Source of the DNA: Citromicrobium sp.
GTDB lineage: Bacteria; Pseudomonadota; Alphaproteobacteria; Sphingomonadales; Sphingomonadaceae
Length of the DNA: 40,477 bases
Reading direction: 5' to 3'
Assembly: GCA_003248395.1 (NCBI GenBank)
Contig: QFNA01000045.1
Location: forward strand, 1-40,477
Shown here in pieces: positions 1-8,737 of the stretch. Each line of letters starts with the position of its first letter. Within the stretch, counting starts at the first letter, position 1. Both the position numbers and the translations under genes were made by a program. The notes below the pieces were generated by a model that was given only the letters and a program-made list of their open reading frames with translations, was not told the DNA's origin and ran no database searches.

Positions 1-786
1 TGCAATGCCGACATCGCTGATCCGTGCGGCGAAGAAATTTTCGAATGGCACGATGGCCAGCGCCAGGTCCAGCATCACCTCAAGGTCGTGCAGGAAGCGG
101 CAAGGAACAAGGTCGCGGTAAATCCTCACGAGCCGGTGAAGGATACCGGCCTTCGTCGCACCTATCCGAATTGGGTCAGCCGCGAAGGCGCAAGAGGGCA
201 GGAATACAACGCTTGGGCGAAATACGGCAACGGTCCCGACCATGAACCGACTCTGGTCTACACGCGGATGCTGTCAGGACCGATGGACTTCACCCCCGGC
301 GTTCTCGGACTGGTAGGCGACAACGAACAACCGATGTCGTCCACTCTTGCAAAACAGCTCGGTCTATATCTCGCACTTTACTCTCCGATCCAGATGGCAG
401 CGGACTTCCCTGAAAGCTTGGCCGCACATCCTCGAGAGCTCGAATTCATCAAGCAGGTTCCCGCCGATTGGGCGGAAAGCCACCTGATTGCAGGAGAGAT
501 CGGCGACTACGCGATTTTTGCGCGCAAGGATCGAAATAGCGAGGACTGGTATGTCGGGGGCGTCAATGATGCCACAGCGCGCAACGTGACGCTCAACTTC
601 GATTATCTCGACGAGGGTGCCAAATACACGGCGAAAATCTGGAAAGATGGACCAGATGCCACTTACGAAACGGACGCACGACATCAGATTGCCTATGAGA
701 CGCTCACGATCCGAAAAGGCGATAGCTATACCGTACGCCTCGCGCCAGCGGGCGGCCTGGCCGTCCAACTCAAGCGAGCGCAATAG
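1..786 (+). CDS. GH97 alpha-glucosidase (SusB-like), 3' part only
   Basis: The open frame runs in from the left edge, so the true start lies outside; 261 residues are visible, ending at TAG 784-786. The fragment matches the C-terminal half of glycoside hydrolase family 97, enzymes that remove glucose (or galactose) from the non-reducing end of oligosaccharides, usually in the periplasm. Recognisable family landmarks are the HEPVKDTGLRRTYPN stretch, the GQEYNAW segment carrying a conserved Glu, and GPMDFTPG, which belong to the (beta/alpha)8 barrel. The final ~100 residues, with WYVGGVND and a closing run of alternating hydrophobic residues, fit the C-terminal beta-sandwich domain. Substrate cannot be told from the fragment. 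It is followed by a hairpin terminator and a convergent gene. Confidence 0.85.
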   Translation, partial: CNADIADPCGEEIFEWHDGQRQVQHHLKVVQEAARNKVAVNPHEPVKDTGLRRTYPNWVSREGARGQEYNAWAKYGNGPDHEPTLVYTRMLSGPMDFTPGVLGLVGDNEQPMSSTLAKQLGLYLALYSPIQMAADFPESLAAHPRELEFIKQVPADWAESHLIAGEIGDYAIFARKDRNSEDWYVGGVNDATARNVTLNFDYLDEGAKYTAKIWKDGPDATYETDARHQIAYETLTIRKGDSYTVRLAPAGGLAVQLKRAQ

Positions 787-844
787 GAAGCGATTGACTA
801 GCGCAAGTATCTAAGTCGATCATCACGGCAGTTTCGAAAAATGT

Positions 845-875
845 GCAGAGGGCGGCAGAACTGCCCGCCCTCTGC
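845..875. terminator. Bidirectional hairpin terminator
   Basis: An 11-bp GC-rich inverted repeat (GCAGAGGGCGG paired with CCGCCCTCTGC) sits between the convergent GH97 gene and the lipoprotein gene. The minus-strand transcript continues into ACATTTTTC, a U-rich tail, so it works best for the minus-strand gene. The plus-strand tail (ATTCTAT) is weaker. Confidence 0.75.
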
Positions 876-889
876 ATTCTATCCGCTAC

Positions 890-1993
890 TTACTGCGCGT
901 CAGGCTCCTCTGCGTCGTCTGCCGACGGCTCCTGCTGCTGGACGATTTCACCGGACTGAAAAACCACTCCGCTGTCCGACGTCTGACCGACGGCATCTGG
1001 GTTGGTCCCGGCAACAAAAACCACAGCCTCGTCGTTCACCGTTGGTGTCGGCGTCGCGACGTTGCGCGTATCTTCGCCGGAAATCACCACGGGAGGAGAT
1101 GCCGAAGATGTTGCTGCAGCGACCCCCGTCGTATTCGTCGGTGAACTTGTGGCTGGCAAAACAATCCTCGGCTCGGCAGGCACCGCCGAAGGCGCAGGTG
1201 TCGTTTGCTGGACGGTCGAGGCGACCGCTGAAGACGGCGGGACCGTTGTGGGCGACGTCGTCGGCTGGTAAGAAGGCGTCGGCAGCGCTTGGCTCGTATT
1301 GCCACTATAGGTCGCAACCATGGTGGTTGCCGATCCAGGCGGGCCATATTGGGCATTCCAAGCAGCAAGGTCGGTGCGATACTGCTCGAAAGCCCGGAAG
1401 AAATCCTCGAATACGCTCTCGATCCGCGGCAGCGTACGTGCAGCGAAGCTGGCGAGGTCGCCAGGTGCCACCAGCAAGGCCTCCTGACTTACTGCAAACG
1501 ACACATCGCAAAAATTGTCCATCGCAGGGGGCAAGGCGTAGTAGTTATACACCTTGGTCATGTAGTGGTCCTGTTCGTTGCGGAATTCCGAACCGTACCG
1601 ATCACGAAATTCTGCAAGAACGGCCTTGTTAGTGTCGGATAGCTGCTTCTCGTTGCGTTCCAGGAACGATCCATAATTGGCGACCATCCCGGTGTGTTCC
1701 ATGTCGAGGCAGTTCAAAGCGGCTACGTTGAGCGCAGACCGGAGGTTCCAGGTGGTCTGCGCAGTTGAGAGCCGCGCATTCACCGTCTGCCGAATACCAT
1801 CGGGCGCTACCATCGGAATTGCCATCGTCGCGACAGCACCCATCGGCGGTATTGGCTTCGGCGGAATGACCACCGGTGGAGGTGGCGGCGGAGGGGGCGG
1901 TGGCGGTGGGGGCGGCGTCGTACAGGCGGCCAATGTCGCCACGGTTGCTGAGATGGCTGTGATACGAATTATTTTGGTCGAAACGCGGCTCAT
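890..1993 (-). CDS. Poly-proline lipoprotein of unknown function
   Basis: This 367-residue protein starts at ATG 1993, chosen over an upstream GTG at 2023 because GAGGAGG lies at a good distance before it. The N-terminus is a lipoprotein signal: basic MSRVSTKIIR, a hydrophobic stretch, then lipobox LAAC near residue 24. Directly after the acylated Cys come two Thr and 14 consecutive prolines. Residues ~60-220 form a probably helical domain with two Cys (ALNCLD, DNFCDV). The last ~130 residues are a Ser/Thr/Pro/Ala/Val low-complexity tail, probably disordered. I do not recognise the family. The features suggest a membrane-anchored envelope protein whose proline rod could span part of the periplasm; that is inference. 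Translation of the proline run should need EF-P. Confidence 0.7.
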   Translation of the reverse strand: MSRVSTKIIRITAISATVATLAACTTPPPPPPPPPPPPPPVVIPPKPIPPMGAVATMAIPMVAPDGIRQTVNARLSTAQTTWNLRSALNVAALNCLDMEHTGMVANYGSFLERNEKQLSDTNKAVLAEFRDRYGSEFRNEQDHYMTKVYNYYALPPAMDNFCDVSFAVSQEALLVAPGDLASFAARTLPRIESVFEDFFRAFEQYRTDLAAWNAQYGPPGSATTMVATYSGNTSQALPTPSYQPTTSPTTVPPSSAVASTVQQTTPAPSAVPAEPRIVLPATSSPTNTTGVAAATSSASPPVVISGEDTRNVATPTPTVNDEAVVFVAGTNPDAVGQTSDSGVVFQSGEIVQQQEPSADDAEEPDAQ

Positions 1994-2093
1994 AGCTCGC
2001 GGGCCCTCCTCGAAATCTGGCACTCACTTTGACCGCCCCCTGATTGACGGAACATGAAGCGCGATCCCTAGGGCATCCTCTCGCCAAAGAAAA

Positions 2094-2122
2094 TGCCCGG
2101 AGCGCGCAAGGCGCCCCGGGCA
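2094..2122 (-). terminator. Intrinsic terminator of the BI-1 gene
   Basis: TGCCCGG and CCGGGCA form the outer stem, with GCGC/GCGC pairing inside. Read on the minus strand the hairpin is followed by ATTTTCTTT, a U-rich tract. It lies about 40 nt after the stop of the BI-1 family gene and before the lipoprotein gene. Confidence 0.7.
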
Positions 2123-2160
2123 CGATAAAGCGAGTCGCTGCTGCGACAAGCGGCTGGCGA

Positions 2161-2943
2161 TTACTCGCGGCTGCCGAGAAATTGCAGCAGGAACATGAAA
2201 AGATTGATGAAATCCAGATAAAGGCTGAGCGCGCCCATCACGATGGCCTTGCCCGCGTATTCGGTCCCGCGGACGATCGAATATTCATTCTTCAACCGTT
2301 GGGTATCGTATGCCGTGAACCCCGCAAAAATTAGTACGCCGAGAATGTTAATGACTAACCCCATCACACCCGACTGGAAGAAAAAGTAGTTCAGGAGCAT
2401 TGCCACGATGATGCCGATGAGGCCCATCAAGAGAAAGCTACCCCAGCCCGAAATGTCGCGCTTGGTTGTATAACCGTAGAGGCTCAGGCCGGCAAAAGCG
2501 GCCGCAGATGCGAAAAACGCGGTTGCAATCGACTCGCCTGTGTACGTCGCAAAGATGGTCGACATGGACATGCCGAACAGCACGGCAAAACCCCAGAAAA
2601 GCGCCTGCAACGCAGTCTTGCTAAACCGCTGAACTCCGCCAAAGCTCAGGACGAGAATGAACGCCAGCGGGGCGAGCGAGATGATCCAGCCCAGCATGGT
2701 CGGCTCGATTGCTCGACCATAGGGCGTCTGGACGACTTGATAAGCAGCATCGAACAGCGGCGTGTTGACGAAAAGCAGCGCCACGATGCCGGTCAACAGC
2801 ACGCCTGATGCCATCATGTTGTAAATCGACAGCATGTGGGACCGCAGCCCCGCATCAAACGTGTCACGGCGAGTAACGGCGTCGCCAGCGCGCGGCACGG
2901 ACGAGAAGCCCTGCCTCTGGTCGGTGTCGTTCCAATCGGCCAT
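2161..2943 (-). CDS. Bax inhibitor-1/YccA family membrane protein
   Basis: A 260-residue polytopic inner-membrane protein of the BI-1/TMBIM (YccA/YbhL) family. After a ~40-residue soluble N-terminus come about seven hydrophobic helices, beginning at MMASGVLLTGIVALLFV and ending with YLDFINLFMFLLQFLG. The segment FAGFTAYDTQRLK is the family's conserved region near the sixth helix, whose Asp residues form the pH-sensing pair in the characterised Bacillus homologue. Bacterial members are pH-sensitive calcium leak channels or modulators of FtsH proteolysis; which applies here cannot be told. It has its own terminator and is probably monocistronic. Confidence 0.9.
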   Translation of the reverse strand: MADWNDTDQRQGFSSVPRAGDAVTRRDTFDAGLRSHMLSIYNMMASGVLLTGIVALLFVNTPLFDAAYQVVQTPYGRAIEPTMLGWIISLAPLAFILVLSFGGVQRFSKTALQALFWGFAVLFGMSMSTIFATYTGESIATAFFASAAAFAGLSLYGYTTKRDISGWGSFLLMGLIGIIVAMLLNYFFFQSGVMGLVINILGVLIFAGFTAYDTQRLKNEYSIVRGTEYAGKAIVMGALSLYLDFINLFMFLLQFLGSRE

Positions 2944-3073
2944 GTTTCATTTCTCCCTAGCGCGGACACAGATCTGTCCGCCTGCCTTGGCAATATCGGG
3001 CGCCAAGCGAGGGATTTCAAGCAAAACCGAACACTCTGGCCAAGGATCGTTGCCTAGGCGAAGGCGCCCGGCC

Positions 3074-3577
3074 TTACGCCTCGCCTGCGGCATCAACCAT
3101 CGCTGCCGCCAAGGCTTCGCGAGGGGACTTGTCGCCCCACAGCACGAACTGGAATGCCGGGTAAAACCGATCGCATTCCTGTACCGCTATTTCGACCAGT
3201 GCCTGCGCTTGATCCAGGCTCAATAGTCCTTCGTCCCCGAGCATCGTGCCGTTGCGGTAAAGAAGCACACCTCCATTGGACCAGATGTCGAAATGTCCGA
3301 GCCACAACTGCTCGTTGACGAGCATGACCAAATCCTGCGCTGCTGCGCGCTTGGCCTCGCTCACCCGGATGTCGGGCAAACAGAGGATCTGCAGGACCAG
3401 GTCCTCTTCCCGCCAGACACCTCGCAACTGGTAGTTCGCCCAGCTGCCCTGAATCTCGCCGCAGAGTTCTTCCTGCGAGACATCGCATGGCCAACCTCGC
3501 GCCTGAAATAGCGCCGCAAGCATCTCCAACGGTGCCGCGTCATTTTCCGCTAACGATTGCGCATCCACGACGCGCAT
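3074..3577 (-). CDS. YbjN domain-containing protein
   Basis: 167 residues from ATG 3577 (MRVVDAQSLAEND); a longer in-frame version from 3670 adds 31 basic residues that look non-coding, and GGACGGG lies before the chosen ATG. The protein has the YbjN/type III secretion chaperone-like fold signature: an N-terminal amphipathic helix, a beta sheet (QLRGVWREEDLVLQILCLPD), and a long helix with a final FYPAFQFVLWG segment. No catalytic motif is present. YbjN proteins are cytosolic, and E. coli YbjN affects stress and motility phenotypes, but the molecular role is not established. The gene stands between the BI-1 gene and the TPR-SPOR gene on the same strand. Confidence 0.75.
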   Translation of the reverse strand: MRVVDAQSLAENDAAPLEMLAALFQARGWPCDVSQEELCGEIQGSWANYQLRGVWREEDLVLQILCLPDIRVSEAKRAAAQDLVMLVNEQLWLGHFDIWSNGGVLLYRNGTMLGDEGLLSLDQAQALVEIAVQECDRFYPAFQFVLWGDKSPREALAAAMVDAAGEA

Positions 3578-3721
3578 CAGTTCAATCCCGTCCAAGCCAT
3601 GACGTGGTGTGTGGCGAACCGCCAGGCGATTTGGCAATCGCACCGCACGACGGTGTTGGGGAGAACGCAATCGGTCTGTGCAAACCCTGTGAACAAGCTC
3701 GCTCTAGCCGTCGCGCACCAT

Positions 3722-5458
3722 TCAATCGAGCGGCGCGATTTCCTGTCCTGCGTCGCTGGTGAAGGTAAAGGAGTCGATGCCATTTTCCTTCAACTGATTC
3801 ACCACCAGTCGCGCGGCGCTTGCCGTGTCATAGGGACCGGCCAACAGTCGATTGGCCTCGACCCATGGGGTCGTGAAAGGTCCTTTTCCATCCAGCAACT
3901 TATCGGCCTTGCGCGCAATCCGGCGCCAGTCAAAAGCAAGCGCCGAGATGTCCTTGCCCGTAGCAACTTGTACCCAATGACGAGCGGGATGGGCCAGCGT
4001 CGGAGGCGGAGATACAGGCTCATTTCGCTCGCGTGGCACCTCAATCTTGGTGATGTCCACCGCACCTTGTTGCGCCGAAACACTAGATCCCGATGTCTGC
4101 GACAAATCGAATGTAGCGAACGCGTCGGCTACGCTGCGCACTGGCAGGGTTTGCGATGGCGCGCCCGCAGATGGCGGTTCCTCAGGAAGGACCAATCGCG
4201 TCGGTAGGGAGACATTAGAAGCTGAAGGTTTGGAACTAACGGCACTTGATGACGGAATTGTCCGCACCGGCATCGGCGGCTCGGAAGCCGAAGTCTTCGG
4301 CGCACCCGCAGCCAAAGGCGGCAATTCGCTGACGGTTGACGAGATCGACGGTGCAGGTGCGGATAGCGGCGGCGGCGCGACAGGTGCAGGCGCGCGTCTC
4401 GCCATGGGTTCGGCCGCGGCATCCGTCTTCGAAACGACGACTACGTGCTGTCCTTGCCCACTGGGGACAGGCTCGCCCGCAGGTATTCTGGGATCGGTCG
4501 GCCGCGCGCTGCGCGATACGAGTGGCGAGGTCGGCGAAATTCCTGCCGCCGCATCAGCTTGTTGTGCGACTGCCGGCGTAGAACTGGTAACTGGTCGCGA
4601 AAGCTGCGTGGTTTCCGCTGCCCCGGCTGCCCCCTGAATTCGCGTAGGTTGTTGCGGAGAATAAGCCGCGATCTGAGCATCATCCTGACCGATCGCCGCG
4701 CTCTGCGGGAATATCCCAAGGATGCCGGCTGCTGCCTGCTGCGCTGGAGTCAAACGCTCCATATATCGAAGGTACGGGGCGACGCGATTGGCGATCTGCG
4801 GCGACATCATTTGCTGTGCGATTCCGACGGCTTCTTCTGAATCTCCAAGGATTGCCAGACCGAACGCTCGCGTCCGAAACGCCGCGAGATCACCGGTATC
4901 GAGCAGTGGCCGCAACGTATCTTCGAATTGTTGCCGATTGCCCGAAATAGCCAGACTCAATGCGAGATTTCGCCGCACCTCGCCATTGTCGCTGCTTCCC
5001 AACGCAATCCGATAAAGCTGCTGTGCCGTGGCAGCGTCACCAACCAGATCGAAAGCCTTCGCGCGGTCGGCTGCCATTCGCACTGGAGCCACCCCAGCCC
5101 GCTCCGCCTCGGCGAAATAACGCAGGGCCTCCACCGGGCGGCGCGACAAGGTGTAGGCGCGAGCAAGACCCAGTGAGACCCGACTGTTGCCAGGAGACAT
5201 GTCTTTGGCACGACCGAAAAAGCCGATAGCCGCCGGTATGTCATTGAGCTCGAGCGCCGCTTCGCCGGCATCGAGCATCGCGTCAACGTCGCCATCATTC
5301 CTAGCTAGACGTTGAAGCGCGGATGAAAGCTGTTGCGATGCGGGAGACGGCAGGCGCTGGACTACTTCCTGCGCAGCAGCACCTCCACATGTTCCAACAA
5401 CGATTACACCCAGGAGGCTGGCACTTAACAGGCTATTTGCGCGGACAAATGTCTTCAT
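3722..5458 (-). CDS. TPR and SPOR domain periplasmic protein, next to ftsZ
   Basis: 578 residues from ATG 5458 (MKTFVRAN), preferred over ATG 5473 because AGGGGC precedes it and it begins a clean signal peptide ending near GAAAQ. Residues ~35-240 are helical repeats of TPR type (for example AIGFFGRAKDMSPGNSRVSLGLARAYTLSRRP, split here only in description). Residues ~260-480 are a Pro/Ala/Ser/Val-rich linker. The last ~75 residues form a SPOR domain (HWVQVATG, then RLLAGPYDTASAARLVVNQLKE). SPOR domains bind peptidoglycan stripped of stem peptides and so concentrate at the septum. It is the next gene after ftsZ on the same strand with a gap of about 83 nt, so a role in division or septal wall turnover is a reasonable inference. 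Confidence 0.8.
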   Translation of the reverse strand: MKTFVRANSLLSASLLGVIVVGTCGGAAAQEVVQRLPSPASQQLSSALQRLARNDGDVDAMLDAGEAALELNDIPAAIGFFGRAKDMSPGNSRVSLGLARAYTLSRRPVEALRYFAEAERAGVAPVRMAADRAKAFDLVGDAATAQQLYRIALGSSDNGEVRRNLALSLAISGNRQQFEDTLRPLLDTGDLAAFRTRAFGLAILGDSEEAVGIAQQMMSPQIANRVAPYLRYMERLTPAQQAAAGILGIFPQSAAIGQDDAQIAAYSPQQPTRIQGAAGAAETTQLSRPVTSSTPAVAQQADAAAGISPTSPLVSRSARPTDPRIPAGEPVPSGQGQHVVVVSKTDAAAEPMARRAPAPVAPPPLSAPAPSISSTVSELPPLAAGAPKTSASEPPMPVRTIPSSSAVSSKPSASNVSLPTRLVLPEEPPSAGAPSQTLPVRSVADAFATFDLSQTSGSSVSAQQGAVDITKIEVPRERNEPVSPPPTLAHPARHWVQVATGKDISALAFDWRRIARKADKLLDGKGPFTTPWVEANRLLAGPYDTASAARLVVNQLKENGIDSFTFTSDAGQEIAPLD

Positions 5459-5541
5459 AATCTGCCCCTGCATAGCAGATTAGCGACGCAGGGGTCCGTT
5501 TCCTGTCTTTGGTAGCTACGAGCGCTCAGTCGCGCCTTGCC

Positions 5542-7317
5542 CTACTGGTTGTTCTGGCGACCGAGGAAACGTGGAATGTTGAGCGCGCTATTGTCGTCAT
5601 CGTCTTCGACCTCTTCCTCGATCTTGTTCGCCTTGGGCGCGGGTGAAGCGGGCGTGTTGCGAGAGAGGTTCGCCATGCGTTCGAATAACGTGCTACCCTG
5701 AGCAGGCGCCGAACTCCTTGCCGCTGTAGCATCGCCCTCGCTGCGACTCCGACCTTCAGACTGCGACGAGCCGGCCTCCGAACCCCCGAAAAGTGGGCGT
5801 TTGCGAGCGGGCTTTGCGGCCAGGGGACTTACGTCTTCGGCCACCTGCTCCGATCCGAGCTGCAATTCGTCCTGATCGTCGCCTACCGGATCCGATAAGT
5901 TCAGCGGCGGCCGAGCGTTCGTATCGCCTTCATCGGTCCATCGCTGATCGCGGTCGCTCGCATTACCGAAAGCGCGATCATCTGCCGGTGCCGGCGCACT
6001 GCCTTCGTCTTCATATCGATCGAACCGCTCGTTTTCTGCGGTACGCATGCCGGCCAGAGGATCGACAATGTCGTCGACATCTTCTTCTTCCTCATCGGCA
6101 TAATCATTCATGCTGGCCGGAGATAGTCCGGCTGAACGCACCGGTTCTCTCTCCTGCGCTTCGGTAAAGGGATCTCTTTCCTGTTCGCTGTCATACGCAG
6201 GCTCAGGCATCGGATCGGCATCGCGAGAGCGATCGGGCGCAGACTGCGTCTCACTCGCCTCACTATCTTCGGAGAGGTCGAACACCGGGCGTTGCGGCGC
6301 GCGCGCCTCGGACATCGAAAAGCTGCGCGGCATACTGCTTGCGGTTTGCCCGGTGCCGTCGATGCCGGTGGCGACGACCGACACGCGAATCTTGCCATCG
6401 AGGTCGGGGTTGAATGCCGAACCCCAGATGATGTTCGCATCTTCATCGACCAGTTCGCGGATATGATTGGCCGCTTCATCAACTTCGAGCAGCTTCATGT
6501 CTTCGCCGCCGATTATCGAAATGATGACGCCCTTGGCGCCCGCCATCGACACGCCGTCAAGCAGCGGGTTGGCGATTGCGCGTTCCGCGGCTTCGAGCGC
6601 GCGATTGTCGCCTTCACCCTCGCCCGTGCCCATCATTGCCTTGCCCATCTCGCTCATCACGCTGCGCACGTCGGCAAAGTCGAGATTGATGAGGCCGGGC
6701 ATGACCATGAGATCGGTGATCGACCGCACACCCTGTTGCAGGACCTCGTCCGCAAGCATGAACGCTTCCTTGAAGGTGGTTTCTGCTTTCGCGACAAGAA
6801 AAAGGTTCTGGTTCGGAATGACGATCAGCGTATCGACGTGCTTCTGAAGCTCCTCGATGCCAGCCTCGGCAGCCCGCATCCGGCGCGTTCCCTCGAACAA
6901 GAATGGCTTGGTCACGACTCCGACCGTAAGGACGCCCTTCTTGCGTGCAGCCTCGGCAATGACCGGTGCAGCACCCGTTCCAGTTCCGCCGCCCATCCCG
7001 GCCGCGATGAATACCATGTTGCAACCATCGAGCGCGTCCTCAATGTCCTCGACTGTCTCTTCTGCCGCGGCCTTACCGACTTCGGGACGGGCACCGGCAC
7101 CCAGGCCACCCGTGATGTCGGGCCCAAGTTGAATGCGCTTTTCGGCAGCAGAGCTGGACAAGGCCTGCGCATCGGTATTGGCAACGATGAAATCGACGCC
7201 TTCGATTTGCGCTTCCATCATATTCGCAATGGCATTGCCACCCGCACCGCCGACGCCGATCACCATGATCTTGGGACGCAGGTCGTCGCTGGAGGCGGGT
7301 CCGATATTGATGCTCAT
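5542..7317 (-). CDS. ftsZ: Cell division protein FtsZ
   Basis: The tubulin-like GTPase that forms the Z-ring. The start is ATG 7317 (MSINIGP) with GGGGAAAG upstream; 591 residues. The core holds VIGVGGAGGNA, the tubulin signature GGGTGTGAAP, the T7 loop region LINLDFADVR, and FNPDLDGKIRVSVVATG. Residues ~325-575 are a long, acidic, Pro/Ser/Arg-rich linker, much longer than in E. coli FtsZ (383 residues total) and typical of alphaproteobacteria. The C-terminus LNIPRFLGRQ is the conserved peptide that docks on FtsA. It lies 133 nt after ftsA, a gap containing a perfect DnaA box, so it may have its own promoter as well as readthrough from the cluster. Confidence 0.98.
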   Translation of the reverse strand: MSINIGPASSDDLRPKIMVIGVGGAGGNAIANMMEAQIEGVDFIVANTDAQALSSSAAEKRIQLGPDITGGLGAGARPEVGKAAAEETVEDIEDALDGCNMVFIAAGMGGGTGTGAAPVIAEAARKKGVLTVGVVTKPFLFEGTRRMRAAEAGIEELQKHVDTLIVIPNQNLFLVAKAETTFKEAFMLADEVLQQGVRSITDLMVMPGLINLDFADVRSVMSEMGKAMMGTGEGEGDNRALEAAERAIANPLLDGVSMAGAKGVIISIIGGEDMKLLEVDEAANHIRELVDEDANIIWGSAFNPDLDGKIRVSVVATGIDGTGQTASSMPRSFSMSEARAPQRPVFDLSEDSEASETQSAPDRSRDADPMPEPAYDSEQERDPFTEAQEREPVRSAGLSPASMNDYADEEEEDVDDIVDPLAGMRTAENERFDRYEDEGSAPAPADDRAFGNASDRDQRWTDEGDTNARPPLNLSDPVGDDQDELQLGSEQVAEDVSPLAAKPARKRPLFGGSEAGSSQSEGRSRSEGDATAARSSAPAQGSTLFERMANLSRNTPASPAPKANKIEEEVEDDDDNSALNIPRFLGRQNNQ

Positions 7318-7407
7318 TTGGGCTTTCCCCGAGGTAGAATTCTGGCCGGATATGGCTTGTTGTATGTTTGGCACAAAGCGAATCGCGTGTGCAAAGGGTA
7401 AATCCCG

Positions 7408-7416
7408 TTATCCACA
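7408..7416. promoter_or_regulatory. DnaA box upstream of ftsZ
   Basis: TTATCCACA, the perfect nine-base DnaA consensus, lies in the ftsA-ftsZ gap 91 nt before the ftsZ start. A 13-bp near-palindrome TTACCGACGGTAA is at 7433-7445. In Caulobacter DnaA activates ftsZ transcription, so a regulatory site is plausible; a single box can also occur by chance. Confidence 0.45.
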
Positions 7417-7450
7417 AGGGTAGATGAACGATTTACCGACGGTAACAAGG

Positions 7451-8737
7451 TCAGAAATATTCACGTACCGCCTGAATGACACGGTTCACCAGACCGACCC
7501 CACGATATCGCCGGGATGGTTGATATCGAGGCCCGACAGAACGGATGTCGATCGGACCCTCCGCCGCGTAAAGGCACAGGCCGACAAGCGTCGCGAAGCT
7601 CGGTGTCGCGTGCGCCTCTGGCAGTCCTCGAAGATTGGGTGGCTTGCCAATCCGTACGGGGCGTCCGATCGCAGCTTGCATGTATTCCGCGATCCCATGC
7701 AGTTCCGCTCCGCCGCCAGTGAGCACGACTTGGCCAGAGGAACCTGCGAACCCCATACCTTTCAGGCCCTTCGCGATTTCCGCAGTCATCGTGCTCAAGC
7801 CGTCGGTTACGATCGACACCAATTCGGCGCGAGGAATGCGATTTTGCTCGTCCGCGCCCCGGGCTAGTCGTCCGCCAGGCTCTTCTCCGGGAGCGCTCAC
7901 CGGGATCATTTCCTTATGATCGCTGGGCGTCGCGATCGCCGAGCCCGACACGCATTTCAATCTCTCGGCTTGGCTCCGTCGAATGCCGAGAGACGATGCG
8001 ATTGCGTCGGTAATGTCGTTCGATCCGACGGGAATGGATTTCAGCCCCAGGAGCATGCCGGCAGCGTGGACCGAGACGTTGGTGACCTGCGCGCCGATTT
8101 CGACCAGCGCCACCCCCAAATCGCGTTCTTCCTGGGTAAGACATGCGTGGGCGGAGGCAAGCGGGCTTGCGACGACATTCTCGACATCGAAATGTCCGGT
8201 CTGGACCGCTTCGATCAGGTTTCTGACCGGCGCACCCTCTGCCAGAGTGACATGGATGTCGACGCCAAGCGTTTCGGCGTGAAGACCGATCGGATTGGCA
8301 ATTCCGTGCGCCCCGTCGAGCGTGTAATGCGCGGGTTGGGCATGTAACACCATGCGCCCATCGGGCTGGATGTGATCGCGCGCCGCGTAGAGCAGGTGTT
8401 CGATGTCGTCTTCGTCGATGCGCCTCCCGCCGACACCGATCTCGACGCTCGCGATCTTGCTGGAAAGGCCCGCGCCTGCACAGCCAACCCATACGCTCGA
8501 TACGGTCGTATTGGCATTCGCTTCCGCTTTTTCGATGGCTGTCCGGATGGCATGTGTCGCCGCGCGCATATCGGTGACGTAACCGCGCTTGATGCCTTCG
8601 CTGGCACGATGCGAAGAACCTAGAATGATCAGCTCACCGGATTCGGATTGGCCCATGACCATCGATGAAATCCGGAATGACCCGATATTCACCGAGCCGA
8701 ATACCTTGACGATCCGCGGCAGCGGGGTGGCGGACAC
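7451..8737 (-). CDS. ftsA: Cell division protein FtsA
   Basis: Actin-like ATPase that anchors FtsZ to the membrane. GTG 8737 shares one base with the ftsQ stop (TAGTG), giving 428 residues and a start that aligns with family members (MSATPLPRIVKVF). Visible motifs include the phosphate 1 region NIGSFRIS, SHRASEGIKRGYV, ALVEIGAQVTNVSV (phosphate 2), and VVLTGGGAELHGI (adenosine motif). The last residues (NRVIQAVREYF) form the amphipathic C-terminal membrane-targeting helix. It is coupled to ftsQ by overlap and followed by ftsZ. Confidence 0.97.
   Translation of the reverse strand: MSATPLPRIVKVFGSVNIGSFRISSMVMGQSESGELIILGSSHRASEGIKRGYVTDMRAATHAIRTAIEKAEANANTTVSSVWVGCAGAGLSSKIASVEIGVGGRRIDEDDIEHLLYAARDHIQPDGRMVLHAQPAHYTLDGAHGIANPIGLHAETLGVDIHVTLAEGAPVRNLIEAVQTGHFDVENVVASPLASAHACLTQEERDLGVALVEIGAQVTNVSVHAAGMLLGLKSIPVGSNDITDAIASSLGIRRSQAERLKCVSGSAIATPSDHKEMIPVSAPGEEPGGRLARGADEQNRIPRAELVSIVTDGLSTMTAEIAKGLKGMGFAGSSGQVVLTGGGAELHGIAEYMQAAIGRPVRIGKPPNLRGLPEAHATPSFATLVGLCLYAAEGPIDIRSVGPRYQPSRRYRGVGLVNRVIQAVREYF

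Noticed and set aside
1677..2057. Plus-strand frame with a poly-glycine run
   Set aside because: The glycines are the reverse complement of the poly-proline codons of the lipoprotein gene.
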